Positions 36,653 through 46,784 of a stretch of DNA of 64,000 nt are shown here, piece after piece. Both the position numbers and the translations under genes were made by a program. The stretch is taken from contig CAVXNJ010000004.1 of NCBI GenBank assembly GCA_963763135.1, positions 1-64,000 on the forward strand, written 5' to 3'. This stretch comes from JANMZO01 sp963763135. Lineage in GTDB: Bacteria > Actinomycetota > Acidimicrobiia > Acidimicrobiales > JANYDT01. The notes beneath the pieces were generated by a model. The model was not told the DNA's origin, did not search any database, and saw only the letters and a program-made list of their open reading frames with translations. The first letter of the stretch is position 1. Every line of letters starts with the position of its first letter.

Positions 36653-37588
36653 TCAGCGGGTCGGGTCGAGGAGGAGCTTGCCTTGGACCTGCTTGTTGAG
36701 GATGCGCTGGTGGGCATCGTTGGCCTGGCCGAGGGGGAGTACCTCGTCGATCGGGATGTGCAGGCTGCCGTCGGCGACGAAGCCGAACAGTGCGGCGAAC
36801 GCTTTGTCGCGTTCTGCGGGAGTGAGGAGCAGGCCGCCGTAGCCAAGGAGGCGGGTGGCCTTGCGATAGAACGTGCGCATATCAAATGCGACAGCGGTAC
36901 CGGCCGAGGTTCCGAAGTTCACGATGCGACCACCTGGCGCAACGACGTCGACGCAGGCGCCCGTGAAGTCGCCGCCGATTCCTTCGATCACGACAGTCGG
37001 CGCGACACCCTCAAGTGCACCGGCCAGGTCAGCCCCGGAGGCAGCGATGATCGCCCGGACACCCAAGGCTTCGACGCTGGCGACCTTGCCGGCCGACGAG
37101 GTCTGTCCGATCACGGTTGCGCCGGCGATCTTCGCCAACTGGGCCGCCACGGAGCCAACGCCGCCGCTCGCACCAAGAACGAGAACCGTATCGGTCGCCT
37201 TGACCTCGGCGAGCGCGTTCAAACACATCCAGGCCGTGACTCCGGCAACCCCAAGCGCTGCGGCCTGCTGGGGATCAGTGCCGTCGGGCACCGGGATGAG
37301 CCCGGACACCGGGGCGGCCAAACGTTCCGCGTACGTGCCGGCATTGCCCACACCCACGCCGGAAATGACGGCCAGTTCCCCGTTGGCGCGCCGGACGATT
37401 CCCTCGACGCCAGGTGTGTGCGGCTGCGGCGTCACGCCGGCAAAATTGCCCTGGCTGACCCAGATATCAAGCGGGTTGACGGCTGCGAAGACAACGTCGA
37501 CAAGTTCCTGGCGTTCTCCGGCAACGGGATCGGGAATCTCGGACAGGACCAGGGGTGAACCGTACTTGGCAACTGTGATGGCGCGCAT
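36653..37588 (-). CDS. NADPH:quinone reductase-like zinc-independent MDR oxidoreductase
   Basis: The protein has 311 residues and MDR-superfamily features: MRAITVAKYGSPLVLSEIPDP, AAVNPLDIWVSQGNF and the cofactor motif DTVLVLGASGGVGSVAAQLAKIAGA. No catalytic-zinc Cys cluster is seen, in line with QOR-type enzymes. GFVADGSLHIPIDEVLPLGQANDAHQRI is the usual C-terminus. It likely reduces a quinone or an enoyl/carbonyl compound with NADPH. It is divergent from the Pro/Thr-rich membrane protein. Confidence 0.9.
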   Translation of the reverse strand: MRAITVAKYGSPLVLSEIPDPVAGERQELVDVVFAAVNPLDIWVSQGNFAGVTPQPHTPGVEGIVRRANGELAVISGVGVGNAGTYAERLAAPVSGLIPVPDGTDPQQAAALGVAGVTAWMCLNALAEVKATDTVLVLGASGGVGSVAAQLAKIAGATVIGQTSSAGKVASVEALGVRAIIAASGADLAGALEGVAPTVVIEGIGGDFTGACVDVVAPGGRIVNFGTSAGTAVAFDMRTFYRKATRLLGYGGLLLTPAERDKAFAALFGFVADGSLHIPIDEVLPLGQANDAHQRILNKQVQGKLLLDPTR

Positions 37589-37675
37589 CGCGCAGATCCT
37601 ACCGACCGATCGCAGCGATGAGGATTTTGGTCCATCCGGTCATGTAGTCGATGGTCGTATGGGAGAATTCACTGT

Positions 37676-38798
37676 ATGTGGTTTCGAGTGGCAAGCGATG
37701 ACGTAGAGCGGTCGACTCCGAATGCCTCGTCGTGGCGGCCCGGGCGACGGACGGCGATTCTTGGCGGAATGCTGATGCTCGCGGTCGTCGAGAGTGTTGT
37801 TGCCATCAACCTTCGTGGGGGCAAAGCAAAGTCCGACTCGGTACAGGTCCTCGGTGAGACGATGAGCGTCGACGATTCGAACCGCGACTCTGCTCCGGCC
37901 AAGACGTTCCTGGTGGGCGAACCAGTTGTCGCGTCTCACCCGTTGCATGAGCTCACGGAGTCGTTTGAGGCCGAACCACCGTCGACCGGGGCTGCGGTGG
38001 TCGAGCCAGTTGGTGCCACTCCACTTGCGCAACCGAACCCAACCGTGCCGGCAGCGTCCGAGGCGTCTGATCATGCGGGGACCGGTGGTTCCGGCGAACA
38101 CGGCGCTCCCGACGAACGCGGCCCGGAACCACACCTCGACGAACCACATCCCAACGACCGTGCATCACCCCGAATCCGCGACACCGACCACTGCGCCACT
38201 CGATCCCACTGACCGCTTCTCGGTTAACCAGAGCTATTACGCCGAGCGCACGTTTCCCGGGGTCGTGACGGAATTCGTTGACGAAGCTTCCCGAGCGGTC
38301 GCGAACCCACCGCAAGTCCCGGCTACGTCGGTGTCGACGCCGACAGTGATTCTTGCGACGATGACCTCGACGAATGATCCGACGACGGTTGCACCCGAGC
38401 CGACCAAGGTTGCACCCGAGCCAACGACCGTTGCTCCCGAGCCCACGACGGCTGCGCCCGAGCCAACGACGAGTGCGCCGGTGACGGTTGCAACTACGAC
38501 GGTGCCGTCGCCACCGATACGGCTGACGGCGTCAGCACCGACGTCGGCGCTCGTGGGTCACGCGTTCCCCGTAACGGTTCACGGTCCGGCCGGAGCTACC
38601 GCAAGTGTCTCGGTCAACGGTATCCCGATCGGGTCGGTCATCCTGTCGGCAAGCGGGTCCGGTGTCGTGTCGGCAACCGCCTGGACGAAGGGCAGTGCCA
38701 CGGTGCTGGTCAGCTCAACCCAATGGACGGGCGGAATTCCGGCTCATCAGAGCGTCACCGTCAGCGTCAACATCGTCTACGTGCTGGCGGTCAGGTAA
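37676..38798 (+). pseudogene. Membrane-anchored Pro/Thr-rich surface protein, frameshifted
   Basis: The protein would have about 374 residues. Residues ~28-45 are a membrane segment (TAILGGMLMLAVVESVVAI) after a basic N-terminus, so most of the chain is outside. A GGGG run near 38076 carries one extra base. With that base removed, DHAGPVVPANTALPTNAARNHTSTN leads into the second frame. Four 21-bp units of (V/A)APEPT(K/T) follow at 38388-38471. The C-terminal ~100 residues look like an Ig-like or Big-type domain (PTSALVGHAFPVTVHGPAGATASVSVNG). It overlaps the stop of the convergent oxidoreductase gene by eight bases. The function is unknown, possibly an adhesin or wall linker. Confidence 0.7.
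38388..38471 (+). repeat. 21-bp coding repeat, four copies (APEPT repeat)
   Basis: Four in-frame units encode VAPEPTK, VAPEPTT, VAPEPTT and AAPEPTT. The codons differ between units, so the protein sequence rather than the DNA is being kept. Proline-threonine repeats of this kind form extended, often glycosylated spacers in surface proteins. Confidence 0.9.
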
Positions 38799-39693
38799 GC
38801 CCCTGAGCACGAAGACCGGGAAGCACGTCTGCGGCGATCGCTTCGAACGTAGGCATCTGCGCCGGATCGAGCGGGTAGTAGACCCCGACATCAGTGATGC
38901 CCAACTCGATCACCCGGCTTACGTGGTCAACGAAAGCGTCCTTCGACGCGTAATAGTTGATCGCTCCGCCGTGATGGCGGGCCTGGCCATCGAACATCGT
39001 GTAGCTGCGCTGCAACGTGCCCGGGTCGCGACCTGTCGAAGCGAGCAGTTCGTCCATTGCGGCGCAGCGCTCTCGGGTCTCGGCCAGTTGGGCCCCGAAC
39101 TCGGGTTGAAACGACAGGCTGTTCCAGATGTCAGCATGCTCGGCGGCATGTCGGAGCATCTTCGCTCCCATGGCCGCGATCATGATCGGCGGCCTCGGCG
39201 ACTGCACGGGGCGGGGATTCATGATGATGCCCTCCACGTTGTAGTGCTCGCCGTGAAAAGTGGTCACTTCCTGCGACAGGCACTGCGAGACGATCGACAC
39301 GTATTCGCCGAAGCGATCAACCCGCTCACCGGCCGTCCAGTTCGGATAGCCACCCATCGTGTACGACGGATCGATCGTGAGCCCGGTGCCGATGCCGAGT
39401 TCGACGCGGCCGTTCGAAATGTGGTCGAGCGTGAGTACCTGACGCGCCAACAGCGCCGGATTGCGCATCGGGATCTGCGAAACGAGCGTGGTGAGTCGGA
39501 TCGTGCTGGTTGCCTCGGCGAGCGCGGCCAGTGTGGTCCAGCTCTCGAACCATGACGCTTCCGGCTTCGTCCAGTCAACGAGGTGATCGGCGACACCGGC
39601 GACGTCGAACCCCATCTCCTCGAGCGCAACCACGCGAGCCCGAAACTCCCGCCACGGAACGTTCGGCAGAAGCAACACATGGAAACGTGTCAT
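38791..39693 (-). CDS. LLM-class F420-dependent oxidoreductase
   Basis: This 300-residue luciferase-like flavoenzyme starts MTRFHVLLLPNVPWREFRARVV, followed by EEMGFDVAGVADHLVDW, TTLVSQIPMRNPALLARQVLTLDHISNGRVELGIGTG and PPIMIAAMGAKMLRHAAEHADIWN. These are the family's cofactor-binding parts. The start was set at the ATG of this motif; the frame upstream lies in the icmF 3' region. It lies 13 bases after icmF and is probably co-transcribed. The substrate is unknown. Confidence 0.9.
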   Translation of the reverse strand: MTRFHVLLLPNVPWREFRARVVALEEMGFDVAGVADHLVDWTKPEASWFESWTTLAALAEATSTIRLTTLVSQIPMRNPALLARQVLTLDHISNGRVELGIGTGLTIDPSYTMGGYPNWTAGERVDRFGEYVSIVSQCLSQEVTTFHGEHYNVEGIIMNPRPVQSPRPPIMIAAMGAKMLRHAAEHADIWNSLSFQPEFGAQLAETRERCAAMDELLASTGRDPGTLQRSYTMFDGQARHHGGAINYYASKDAFVDHVSRVIELGITDVGVYYPLDPAQMPTFEAIAADVLPGLRAQGLT

Positions 39694-39706
39694 GACGAAA
39701 CTACTG

Positions 39707-42700
39707 TTACACGTTGCGGCGGTAGCGGCCACCAAGGTCGAACAACGTGTCGGTGATTTGCCCGAGGGAGCAGGACCGAACCGCATCGACCAGCACGGCG
39801 AAGAGGTTCTCGCCCCGAAGTGCGGCGTCTTGGAGTCGGGCCAGCGCCGCGGGTGATTCAGCCGCGTGACGGGACTGGAAGTCGCGCAGACGGTCGAGTT
39901 GGTCCTGCTTCTCGGCTTCGCTGGATCGGATCAGCTCGATCGGGGCCAGGTCAGCTTCGCCGTTGGGATTGCGGAACGTGTTGACGCCGATGATCGGCAG
40001 CGAACCGTCGTGCTTCTTGTGCTCGTAGAGCATCGACTCGTCTTGAATCCGGCCCCGCTGGTACCCGGTCTCCATCGCACCCAACACGCCGCCGCGCTCG
40101 CTGATGCGCTCCAACTCGGCCAGAACGGCCTCTTCGACCAGATCGGTGAGTTCCTCGACGATGAAGCTGCCCTGCAGCGGGTTCTCGTTCATGGCGAGAC
40201 CCCACTCCCGGTTGATGACCAGCTGGATCGCCAGAGCGCGGCGAACCGATTCATCTGTGGGCGTAGTAATTGCCTCGTCGTACACGTTGGTGTGCAGCGA
40301 GTTGCAGTTGTCGTAGATCGCACACAGGGCCTGCAGCGACGTGCGGATGTCGTTGAAGGCAATTTCCTGCGCGTGCAGCGAGCGACCCGACGTCTGCACG
40401 TGGTACTTCAACCGCTGCGACTTGTCGTTGGCTCCGTAGCGCTCCTTCATGGCCACGGCCCAGATACGGCGGGCGACACGGCCGATCACCGTGTATTCGG
40501 GATCCATGCCGTTGGAGAAGAAGAACGAGAGGTTCGGGGCGAAGTCGTCGATGTGCATGCCGCGGGCGAGGTACGCCTCGACGTAGGTGAACCCGTTCGA
40601 CAGGGTGAAGGCCAACTGGCTGATCGGGTTCGCGCCTGCTTCGGCGATGTGATAGCCCGAAATCGAGACGCTGTAGAAGTTCTTGACCTCATGCTCGACG
40701 AAGTACTCCTGGATGTCGGCCATCATGCCGAGCGAGAACTCGGTCGAGAAGATGCAGGTGTTCTGGCCCTGGTCTTCTTTGAGGATGTCGGCCTGGACGG
40801 TGCCTCGGACGTTGGACAGCACGAAGGCCCGGTTCGCCGCGATCTCATCGTCGCTAAGCGCGCTTCCCTTTTCCGCGGTGAGCTTCTCGAGTCGCTGATC
40901 GATCGCGGTGTTGAGGAACATGGCGAGCAGGGTCGGAGCGGGACCGTTGATCGTCATTGATACCGACGTCGACGGCGAGCAGAGATCGAAACCGCCGTAG
41001 AGCACCTTCATGTCGTCGAGGGTGGCGATGGAGACGCCGGAGTTGCCGACCTTGCCCCAGATGTCGGGCCGCTCACCCGGATCGAAACCGTAGAGCGTGA
41101 CCGAGTCGAAGGCGGTCGACAGGCGGGTCGCGGGCTGGCCGTCGGCCACGAGGTGGAACCGCTTGTTGGTGCGGGCTGGACCGCCCTCGCCGGCGAACAT
41201 ACGGGCCGGATCTTCGCCTTCACGCTTGAGCGGGAACACGCCGGCGGTGTAGGGGAAGTAGCCCGGGAGGTTCTCGGCGCGAAGGAAGCGCACGAGTTCG
41301 CCGTGGTCGGTGGTGCGGGGAATCGACACACGCGGAATGCGGGAGCCCGAGAGCGAGGTTCGCACCAGTGAGGTGACCCGACCGTTGGCCTCGACCTGTT
41401 GATCAGCGCGCATAGCTTCGGCCCGCGCCGGCCACGCATCGAGCAAATCGTGGGTGGCGGCATCGAGCTTGAGCAGCGTCGAAGCATGCAGCTTCTCGAC
41501 CGCTGAGATGTCGGCTCCACTCGCCGCCAGAAGACGCCGAACATCATCGAGCTGCTGCAGTTGGCGGGCCACGCCGGCCTGCTCGGCGGTCGTGCGATGG
41601 TATGCGCGCACAGTTTCGGCGAGCTCCGCCAGATAACGGCCGCGGGCCGGCGGTACGATCGCCGCCGCCACTTTGCTGGTCTTGGTGGTGACGGCGGGAA
41701 GCATCCCCTCCGATATCGTGAGGCCCTTCGCTGACAGGAGGGACCGGAGATGCTGGTACAGCGCGGTGACCCCTTCATCGTTGAAGCGGGCCGCGATCGT
41801 GCCGAACACCGGCATGTCTTCTGGTGGCGTGGAGAACGACTCCTTGTTCCGCACCATCTGACGGCGAACGTCGCGCAACGCATCCTCGGCACCACGGCGT
41901 TCGTACTTGTTGATGGCGATGGCGTCGGCGAAGTCGAGCATGTCGATCTTCTCCAACTGCGATGCGGCGCCGAATTCCGGTGTCATCACGTAGAGCGACA
42001 CGTCGGAGAACTCGACGATTGCGGCGTCGCCCTGACCAATCCCCGGCGTCTCGACGATGATCAAGTCGTATCCGGCCGCGCGACAGGCTGCGATCACGTC
42101 GGGGAGACACGGCGGTACCTCGGTCGTCGCGGTGCGGGTGGCGAGCGACCTGAAGTAGATCTGGGCCGAATCGATCGCGTTCATGCGGATGCGGTCGCCG
42201 AGCAACGCGCCTCCGCCACGGCGCCGGGTCGGGTCGACCGCGATCACCGCGACGCGCAGCTTGTCTTCCTGATCGAGACGGAAACGCCGGAGCAGTTCGT
42301 CGGTCAGCGATGACTTGCCCGAACCACCGGTCCCCGTGATGCCGAGTACCGGGGCGGTGACCCCGGCGGCCGCGGTACGAATCGCCTCGAGCGAAGCGCT
42401 GTCGATTGTGCCCGCTTCGATCGCGGTGATCGCCGTGGCGAGCGTCTGCTGCGAGCCTGACAGAAGCGCGTCGACGGCGAAACTCGACCGGGTGGCCGGA
42501 TCGACATCGCAGGCCGCGATCATCGTGTTGATCATCCCCGCCAGACCGAGTTTCTGGCCGTCTTCGGGGGAGAAGATGCGAGCCACACCGACACGGTGAA
42601 GGTGCTCTATCTCCTCAGCGACGATGACCCCACCACCACCGCCGTAGACCTTGATGTCGCCACGCCCAGCGGCCCGCAGGCGCTCCACGAGGTACGTGAA

Positions 42701-42961
42701 GTATTCGATGTGGCCACCCTGATACGAGCTGATCGCCACACCGTTGGCGTCTTCCTGAATCGCCGCGGTGACGACATCGTCGACCGAGCGGTTGTGGCCG
42801 AGGTGGATGACCTCGGCCCCTTGCGCTTGAAGGATGCGGCGCATGATGTTGATCGCCGCGTCGTGACCGTCGAAGAGACTCGCCGCGGTGACGAAGCGGA
42901 CCGGATGCTGCGGCTTGTGAAGTTCGGGAGCGTTCTCGGTGGTCATGGCGTCGGTGGTCAT
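39707..42961 (-). CDS. icmF: Fused isobutyryl-CoA mutase (IcmF)
   Basis: This 1084-residue adenosylcobalamin enzyme interconverts isobutyryl-CoA and n-butyryl-CoA. The order matches IcmF: a B12 domain with FDGHDAAINIMRRILQAQGAEVIHLGHN (~residues 20-160), then a G-protein chaperone domain with the P-loop GITGTGGSGKSSL, ETPGIGQGDAAIVE and INKYERRG (~200-500). The mutase large domain is at ~540-1080. The length is normal for the family (~1090). The ATG at 42961 follows AAGGACGCT; the upstream extension is not needed. No cobalamin genes are near. It is followed by an F420-type oxidoreductase in the same direction. Confidence 0.95.
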   Translation of the reverse strand: MTTDAMTTENAPELHKPQHPVRFVTAASLFDGHDAAINIMRRILQAQGAEVIHLGHNRSVDDVVTAAIQEDANGVAISSYQGGHIEYFTYLVERLRAAGRGDIKVYGGGGGVIVAEEIEHLHRVGVARIFSPEDGQKLGLAGMINTMIAACDVDPATRSSFAVDALLSGSQQTLATAITAIEAGTIDSASLEAIRTAAAGVTAPVLGITGTGGSGKSSLTDELLRRFRLDQEDKLRVAVIAVDPTRRRGGGALLGDRIRMNAIDSAQIYFRSLATRTATTEVPPCLPDVIAACRAAGYDLIIVETPGIGQGDAAIVEFSDVSLYVMTPEFGAASQLEKIDMLDFADAIAINKYERRGAEDALRDVRRQMVRNKESFSTPPEDMPVFGTIAARFNDEGVTALYQHLRSLLSAKGLTISEGMLPAVTTKTSKVAAAIVPPARGRYLAELAETVRAYHRTTAEQAGVARQLQQLDDVRRLLAASGADISAVEKLHASTLLKLDAATHDLLDAWPARAEAMRADQQVEANGRVTSLVRTSLSGSRIPRVSIPRTTDHGELVRFLRAENLPGYFPYTAGVFPLKREGEDPARMFAGEGGPARTNKRFHLVADGQPATRLSTAFDSVTLYGFDPGERPDIWGKVGNSGVSIATLDDMKVLYGGFDLCSPSTSVSMTINGPAPTLLAMFLNTAIDQRLEKLTAEKGSALSDDEIAANRAFVLSNVRGTVQADILKEDQGQNTCIFSTEFSLGMMADIQEYFVEHEVKNFYSVSISGYHIAEAGANPISQLAFTLSNGFTYVEAYLARGMHIDDFAPNLSFFFSNGMDPEYTVIGRVARRIWAVAMKERYGANDKSQRLKYHVQTSGRSLHAQEIAFNDIRTSLQALCAIYDNCNSLHTNVYDEAITTPTDESVRRALAIQLVINREWGLAMNENPLQGSFIVEELTDLVEEAVLAELERISERGGVLGAMETGYQRGRIQDESMLYEHKKHDGSLPIIGVNTFRNPNGEADLAPIELIRSSEAEKQDQLDRLRDFQSRHAAESPAALARLQDAALRGENLFAVLVDAVRSCSLGQITDTLFDLGGRYRRNV

Positions 42962-43056
42962 AGCGTCCTTCGTGGAGGGTGTTCCAATGGTACCGGTGTG
43001 TGGCCGAAAGCTCGCAGCAGCGTGGCCGCTCACCGGATGGTGGCCAGTTGCGGCTG

Positions 43057-44304
43057 TCAGTCGACGAGCGCCGCGTGCACGAGACGCTTCAGTTCCGAGC
43101 GGATCGGGTGCACGCTCGACGGCAGCAGCTGCGTCATGAAGACCACCGACATGTCTTCAACCGGATCCACCCAGAATGCGGTGCTGGCCGCGCCGCCCCA
43201 GCCGAAGTCGCCGACCGAACCGGGCGTGCGGTTCTTCACCGGGTCGAGCACGACCGAGAAACCGAGCCCGAAGCCGACGCCGTCGTATGCCGTCTCCGCG
43301 AAGATCGGCCGGCCGATCTCGGTGAGGTCGGCGTTGTTCGGAAGGTGGTTCGAGGCCATGTACTTCACCGTGCGCGGCCCGAGCAGGCGAACGCCGTCGA
43401 GCTCACCGCCCCGACGGAGCATCTCGGCGAAACGGAGGTAGTCAGACGTTGTGGTGTGAAGACCGCCGCCGCCGGACAGGTACGCCGGAGCCTTCGGTGG
43501 ACGGGCGCCGAACGCTCCACCCGGGAGGGCCTTGCGTTGCGCCGCCACGGTACCGGGAGCGGCGAGGTACAGCGAGGCGAGGCGATCGACGCGGGCATCG
43601 TCAACCCAAAACGCGGTGTCTTCCATCTTGAGCGGTCCGAGAATGCGGTCCTGGAAGAATGCGTCTAGCGACTGTCCGCTCGCGACCTCGACGACCCGGC
43701 CGAGCACGTCGGTGGCGACCGAGTAGTTCCACTCCGCGCCAGGCTGGAACACGAGCGGAATCGACGCCCAGATGTTGCAGCAATCCTCGAGCGTGGCACC
43801 GGCGGGGGAGCCCCACTCGAATCCGGCCTGCCGGTACAGGTGATCGATGCCGTTCGCGTACGCAAACCCGTAGGTCAGGCCGGCGGTGTGGGTCAACAGG
43901 TGCAGGACGGTCATCGGGAGAAGCTGCGGCGTGGTCGCCGGACTCGTTCCCGGACCCCGCAAATACACCCGGGTATCAGCGAATGCCGGAATGTACTTCG
44001 AGACCGGATCATCGAGGCTGATGATGCCCTCTTCGAACAGGATCATCGCTGCCACCGAGGTGATCGGCTTCGTCATCGAGTACGCACGGAAGATCGTGTC
44101 GGCCTCGACCGGTGCCCCGCTCGCGATGTCGCGGGGCCCGTAGGAGTGGGCGTAGACCGTCTTTCCGGCCCGGGCCACGGCGATCTGCCAACCCGGAAGG
44201 CGCCCGTCGTCGACGTACTTGGCGAAGTGGGTCGTGAGACGCTCCAGCCGATCCGGGCTGAATCCGGCTTCGCTCGGGTCAGCGGTGCGGGCGATAGCGG
44301 CCAT
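43057..44304 (-). CDS. Class C beta-lactamase-like serine hydrolase
   Basis: The protein has 415 residues and no signal peptide. The SxxK motif is FRAYSMTKPITS (Ser76, Lys79), the tyrosine motif region is WNYSVATDVLGRVVE, and HTAGLTYGF fits the family. The late segment GWGGAASTAFWVDP stands where the KTG-like motif lies. Proteins of this type are mostly esterases or D-peptidases rather than true beta-lactamases. The ATG is in the first in-frame position beginning MAAIARTADPSEAGFSPDRLERL. It lies upstream of icmF by 95 bases in the same direction. Confidence 0.9.
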   Translation of the reverse strand: MAAIARTADPSEAGFSPDRLERLTTHFAKYVDDGRLPGWQIAVARAGKTVYAHSYGPRDIASGAPVEADTIFRAYSMTKPITSVAAMILFEEGIISLDDPVSKYIPAFADTRVYLRGPGTSPATTPQLLPMTVLHLLTHTAGLTYGFAYANGIDHLYRQAGFEWGSPAGATLEDCCNIWASIPLVFQPGAEWNYSVATDVLGRVVEVASGQSLDAFFQDRILGPLKMEDTAFWVDDARVDRLASLYLAAPGTVAAQRKALPGGAFGARPPKAPAYLSGGGGLHTTTSDYLRFAEMLRRGGELDGVRLLGPRTVKYMASNHLPNNADLTEIGRPIFAETAYDGVGFGLGFSVVLDPVKNRTPGSVGDFGWGGAASTAFWVDPVEDMSVVFMTQLLPSSVHPIRSELKRLVHAALVD

Positions 44305-44313
44305 GGGAACCTC

Positions 44314-44469
44314 GTGGAATTAGAAGTGGACGTGCTCGGACACCTGGCCCGGCTCGATTGGGACGATTGGCGTCAGAAACTAGCGGTCTCGCGACCCGCA
44401 GAGGAATTCACCGGGGAGACCGGTCCGAGAGGTACCACGCTGACCTGGATGTTTGAAGGGAGCCCATAG
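44314..44469 (+). CDS. Possible small ORF of unknown function
   Basis: A frame from GTG at 44314 (or 44326, 44332) encodes about 51 residues: MELEVDVLGHLARLDWDD, then RPAEEFTGETGPRGTTL and TWMFEGSP. It lies in the gap between the serine hydrolase and the GGDEF-EAL gene. There is no clear ribosome site and no recognised homology. It may be a remnant or non-coding. I list it because the gap would otherwise be unexplained. Confidence 0.2.
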   Translation: MELEVDVLGHLARLDWDDWRQKLAVSRPAEEFTGETGPRGTTLTWMFEGSP

Positions 44470-44526
44470 AGGTCGTCGCGAAATAAACATCTTCAGCCGT
44501 TGGGCAAAAGGGTCGATGTTTCACTG

Positions 44527-46770
44527 GTGAACCGCAGCACTTTTATACGACGGTTGGTCACGGCCGTCGCCTGTGTGGCGCTGATCGGCGGGGCCGCGGA
44601 CAACGAAGGCGGAGCGACCCTCATTCTTCCCCTTCTGTGCCTCGTTGCGATGGGTTTCGCACTCGGGCGGGCACGAACCAGCGTGCTCGACGCTACCTGC
44701 TGGAAATTGGGCTTTCTGGGCCTGATGTTCGGATTTCTCGGATACGTGTGCCTGGCGGTCGGAATGCCGCTTCGCAATCCCGTAGTTGTTCTCTTCTTTG
44801 TTGCGACGTATCCGTTGGTCACCGCCGCCCAGGTCGCGTTCATCCGGGTGCGTACGGTGAGTTCGCAGACGGCCAACTATCTCGACGGGGCGATCGTCGC
44901 TGCGCTTTCCACCGTGGCGCTGTTCCAGTGGATCGTTCCCCAGCAGATCGCCGACGGTCAAACCGGGTGGCCGCTGTTCGTCGGCCTGCTGTTTCCGGTT
45001 CTCGGTGTTCTGTCAACCGGGGCGACGTTCATCCTCGGTTCGGTGGTCCGTTGGCGATTTCCGCCGATCCTCGGATTCCTCGTGGCCGGCCAGGCGTTCT
45101 TCCTGTTGGCCGACCTGCTCCCGCTCATCGAAGGTGAACTGAACATCTCGCTCGGTCTCGGCGTGCGAAGCGGCGCGGCAGCGTACCTGTGTGTCATCGG
45201 CGCAACCCGGGCGAACGACCGGTGGGTCACGGACGAGGCCGCCCACGCTTCGGGACGGGTCTACTTCGTGGTCTGGAGTTCGGCGATCCTGTCGCTCGCC
45301 GCCTTGATGACCGACAACCTTTCGACGTGGGGCCGGTATTTCGCCGCCCTCACCATCATCCTGGTCGGCGTTCGGCTTTCCCTGGCCTACGGCGAGGCAA
45401 CGCTCGCCAACGACCTTCGTACCGAAGCCCGTACCGATGAACTCACGGGTCTGCGCAACCGTCGGGCGCTACGCGAGAGCCTCGATCGCCTGGTGGGATC
45501 CAGCGATCCGTTCTCCGTTCTCATGCTGGACCTCAACGACTTCAAGGCAACGAACGACACCCTCGGTCACGATGCCGGCGACCAGATGCTTCGAACCGTG
45601 TCGGCCCGTCTGCGGCGCATCGCGAATAAGTACGGTGAACGGGTCGAGCTGTTTCGGCTCGGCGGCGACGAGTTCGCGATCATTTGTCCCGATCCCGCCT
45701 GCGCTCGGGAAATCGCAGGCGAAGCGGTTCGTCTGATCAGTGTTCCGACGATCATCGAAAATGAACGTATCGACCAGTCGGTGTCGGTCGGGATCGCGAC
45801 GTATCCGAGCGACGGCCAGTTTCCCGGCGACATTCTCCGTCTGGCCGATGCGGCGATGTACCGCGCCAAACAGCTCCGAACCGGTTTCGAAGAGCACGAT
45901 GCTTCGCTCACGGAGGAGTTCAGTCAGCTGCGGATTCTGGCCGTGCTGCGCGAAGCACTTGTCGATGGGTCGTTTCAGCTTCATTACCAACCTCAGGTGA
46001 GTCTCCACGACGGATCGGTGGTCGGCCTGGAGGCGTTGTTCCGGCTTCCGTACAACGGCAAGTTCCTGTTCACGCCGGCGGTCATCGCTGCGGCGGAAAA
46101 CGCGGGAATCCTAAGTCAGCTTACGGATTGCGTTCTCGACCGGGCCATGCAGGAACTCAGTTCGATGGTGGCCGATTACCCGAATCTGTCGATCTCGCTC
46201 AACGTCAGTGAACAGGATTTCTCGTCGGGTACCCTGCCGGAACGGGTGCAGCGCATGCTCACGAAGCACCGCGTCAAACCGTCGCAGGTGTGCATCGAGG
46301 TCACGGAAGAGTCGCTCCTGCAGGACCCGGCTGCGGCCGGCCGCACCGTCGACGGGTTGCGTGCCATGGGCATGACCGTGTCGATGGACGACTTCGGTGT
46401 CGGCTTCTCCTCGCTCACGAACCTGCGAATGCTCGTCGTTGACGAGTTGAAGATTGACCGCTCGTTCGTCGAAGGCCTCGTGAGCGATCCTCGGACTGAG
46501 GCACTCGTCGTCAGCATCGTCGAGTTGGCCCGGCGGCTCGGCTCCAAGGTCCTGATCGAAGGCATTGAGCACATCGACGAGGTCACGATGGCGCGCTCGC
46601 TCGGAATCGACACGGTGCAGGGCTACGTGTTTGCCAAGCCGATGCCTCTCGATCAACTGCAGAAGTGGATGTACATCAGCAGCGACACCCGCCGACGAAT
46701 CGTTGTCGGACCGGTTTCACCGACTCAGGCCGCTGCCCCGATCGACGGTCGCAGACTCGTTCACGAGTGA
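44527..46770 (+). CDS. Membrane-bound GGDEF-EAL cyclic-di-GMP protein
   Basis: The protein has about 747 residues. Roughly the first 280 hold seven or eight membrane helices. The diguanylate cyclase domain (~300-460) has LFRLGGDEFAIICPD, with an intact GGDEF; no RxxD inhibitory site is at the usual spacing. The EAL domain (~475-725) keeps GLEALFRL, LNVSEQDF, CIEVTEESLL, MDDFGVGFSSL, LKIDRSFVEGL and EGIEHID, so phosphodiesterase activity is plausible. The start is uncertain: GTG at 44527 is preferred, TTG at 44500 is possible. The upstream sequence has an AAAAGGG. It would sense something at the membrane and set cyclic-di-GMP. Confidence 0.9.
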   Translation: MNRSTFIRRLVTAVACVALIGGAADNEGGATLILPLLCLVAMGFALGRARTSVLDATCWKLGFLGLMFGFLGYVCLAVGMPLRNPVVVLFFVATYPLVTAAQVAFIRVRTVSSQTANYLDGAIVAALSTVALFQWIVPQQIADGQTGWPLFVGLLFPVLGVLSTGATFILGSVVRWRFPPILGFLVAGQAFFLLADLLPLIEGELNISLGLGVRSGAAAYLCVIGATRANDRWVTDEAAHASGRVYFVVWSSAILSLAALMTDNLSTWGRYFAALTIILVGVRLSLAYGEATLANDLRTEARTDELTGLRNRRALRESLDRLVGSSDPFSVLMLDLNDFKATNDTLGHDAGDQMLRTVSARLRRIANKYGERVELFRLGGDEFAIICPDPACAREIAGEAVRLISVPTIIENERIDQSVSVGIATYPSDGQFPGDILRLADAAMYRAKQLRTGFEEHDASLTEEFSQLRILAVLREALVDGSFQLHYQPQVSLHDGSVVGLEALFRLPYNGKFLFTPAVIAAAENAGILSQLTDCVLDRAMQELSSMVADYPNLSISLNVSEQDFSSGTLPERVQRMLTKHRVKPSQVCIEVTEESLLQDPAAAGRTVDGLRAMGMTVSMDDFGVGFSSLTNLRMLVVDELKIDRSFVEGLVSDPRTEALVVSIVELARRLGSKVLIEGIEHIDEVTMARSLGIDTVQGYVFAKPMPLDQLQKWMYISSDTRRRIVVGPVSPTQAAAPIDGRRLVHE

Positions 46771-46784
46771 AATCGGAGACCCGA

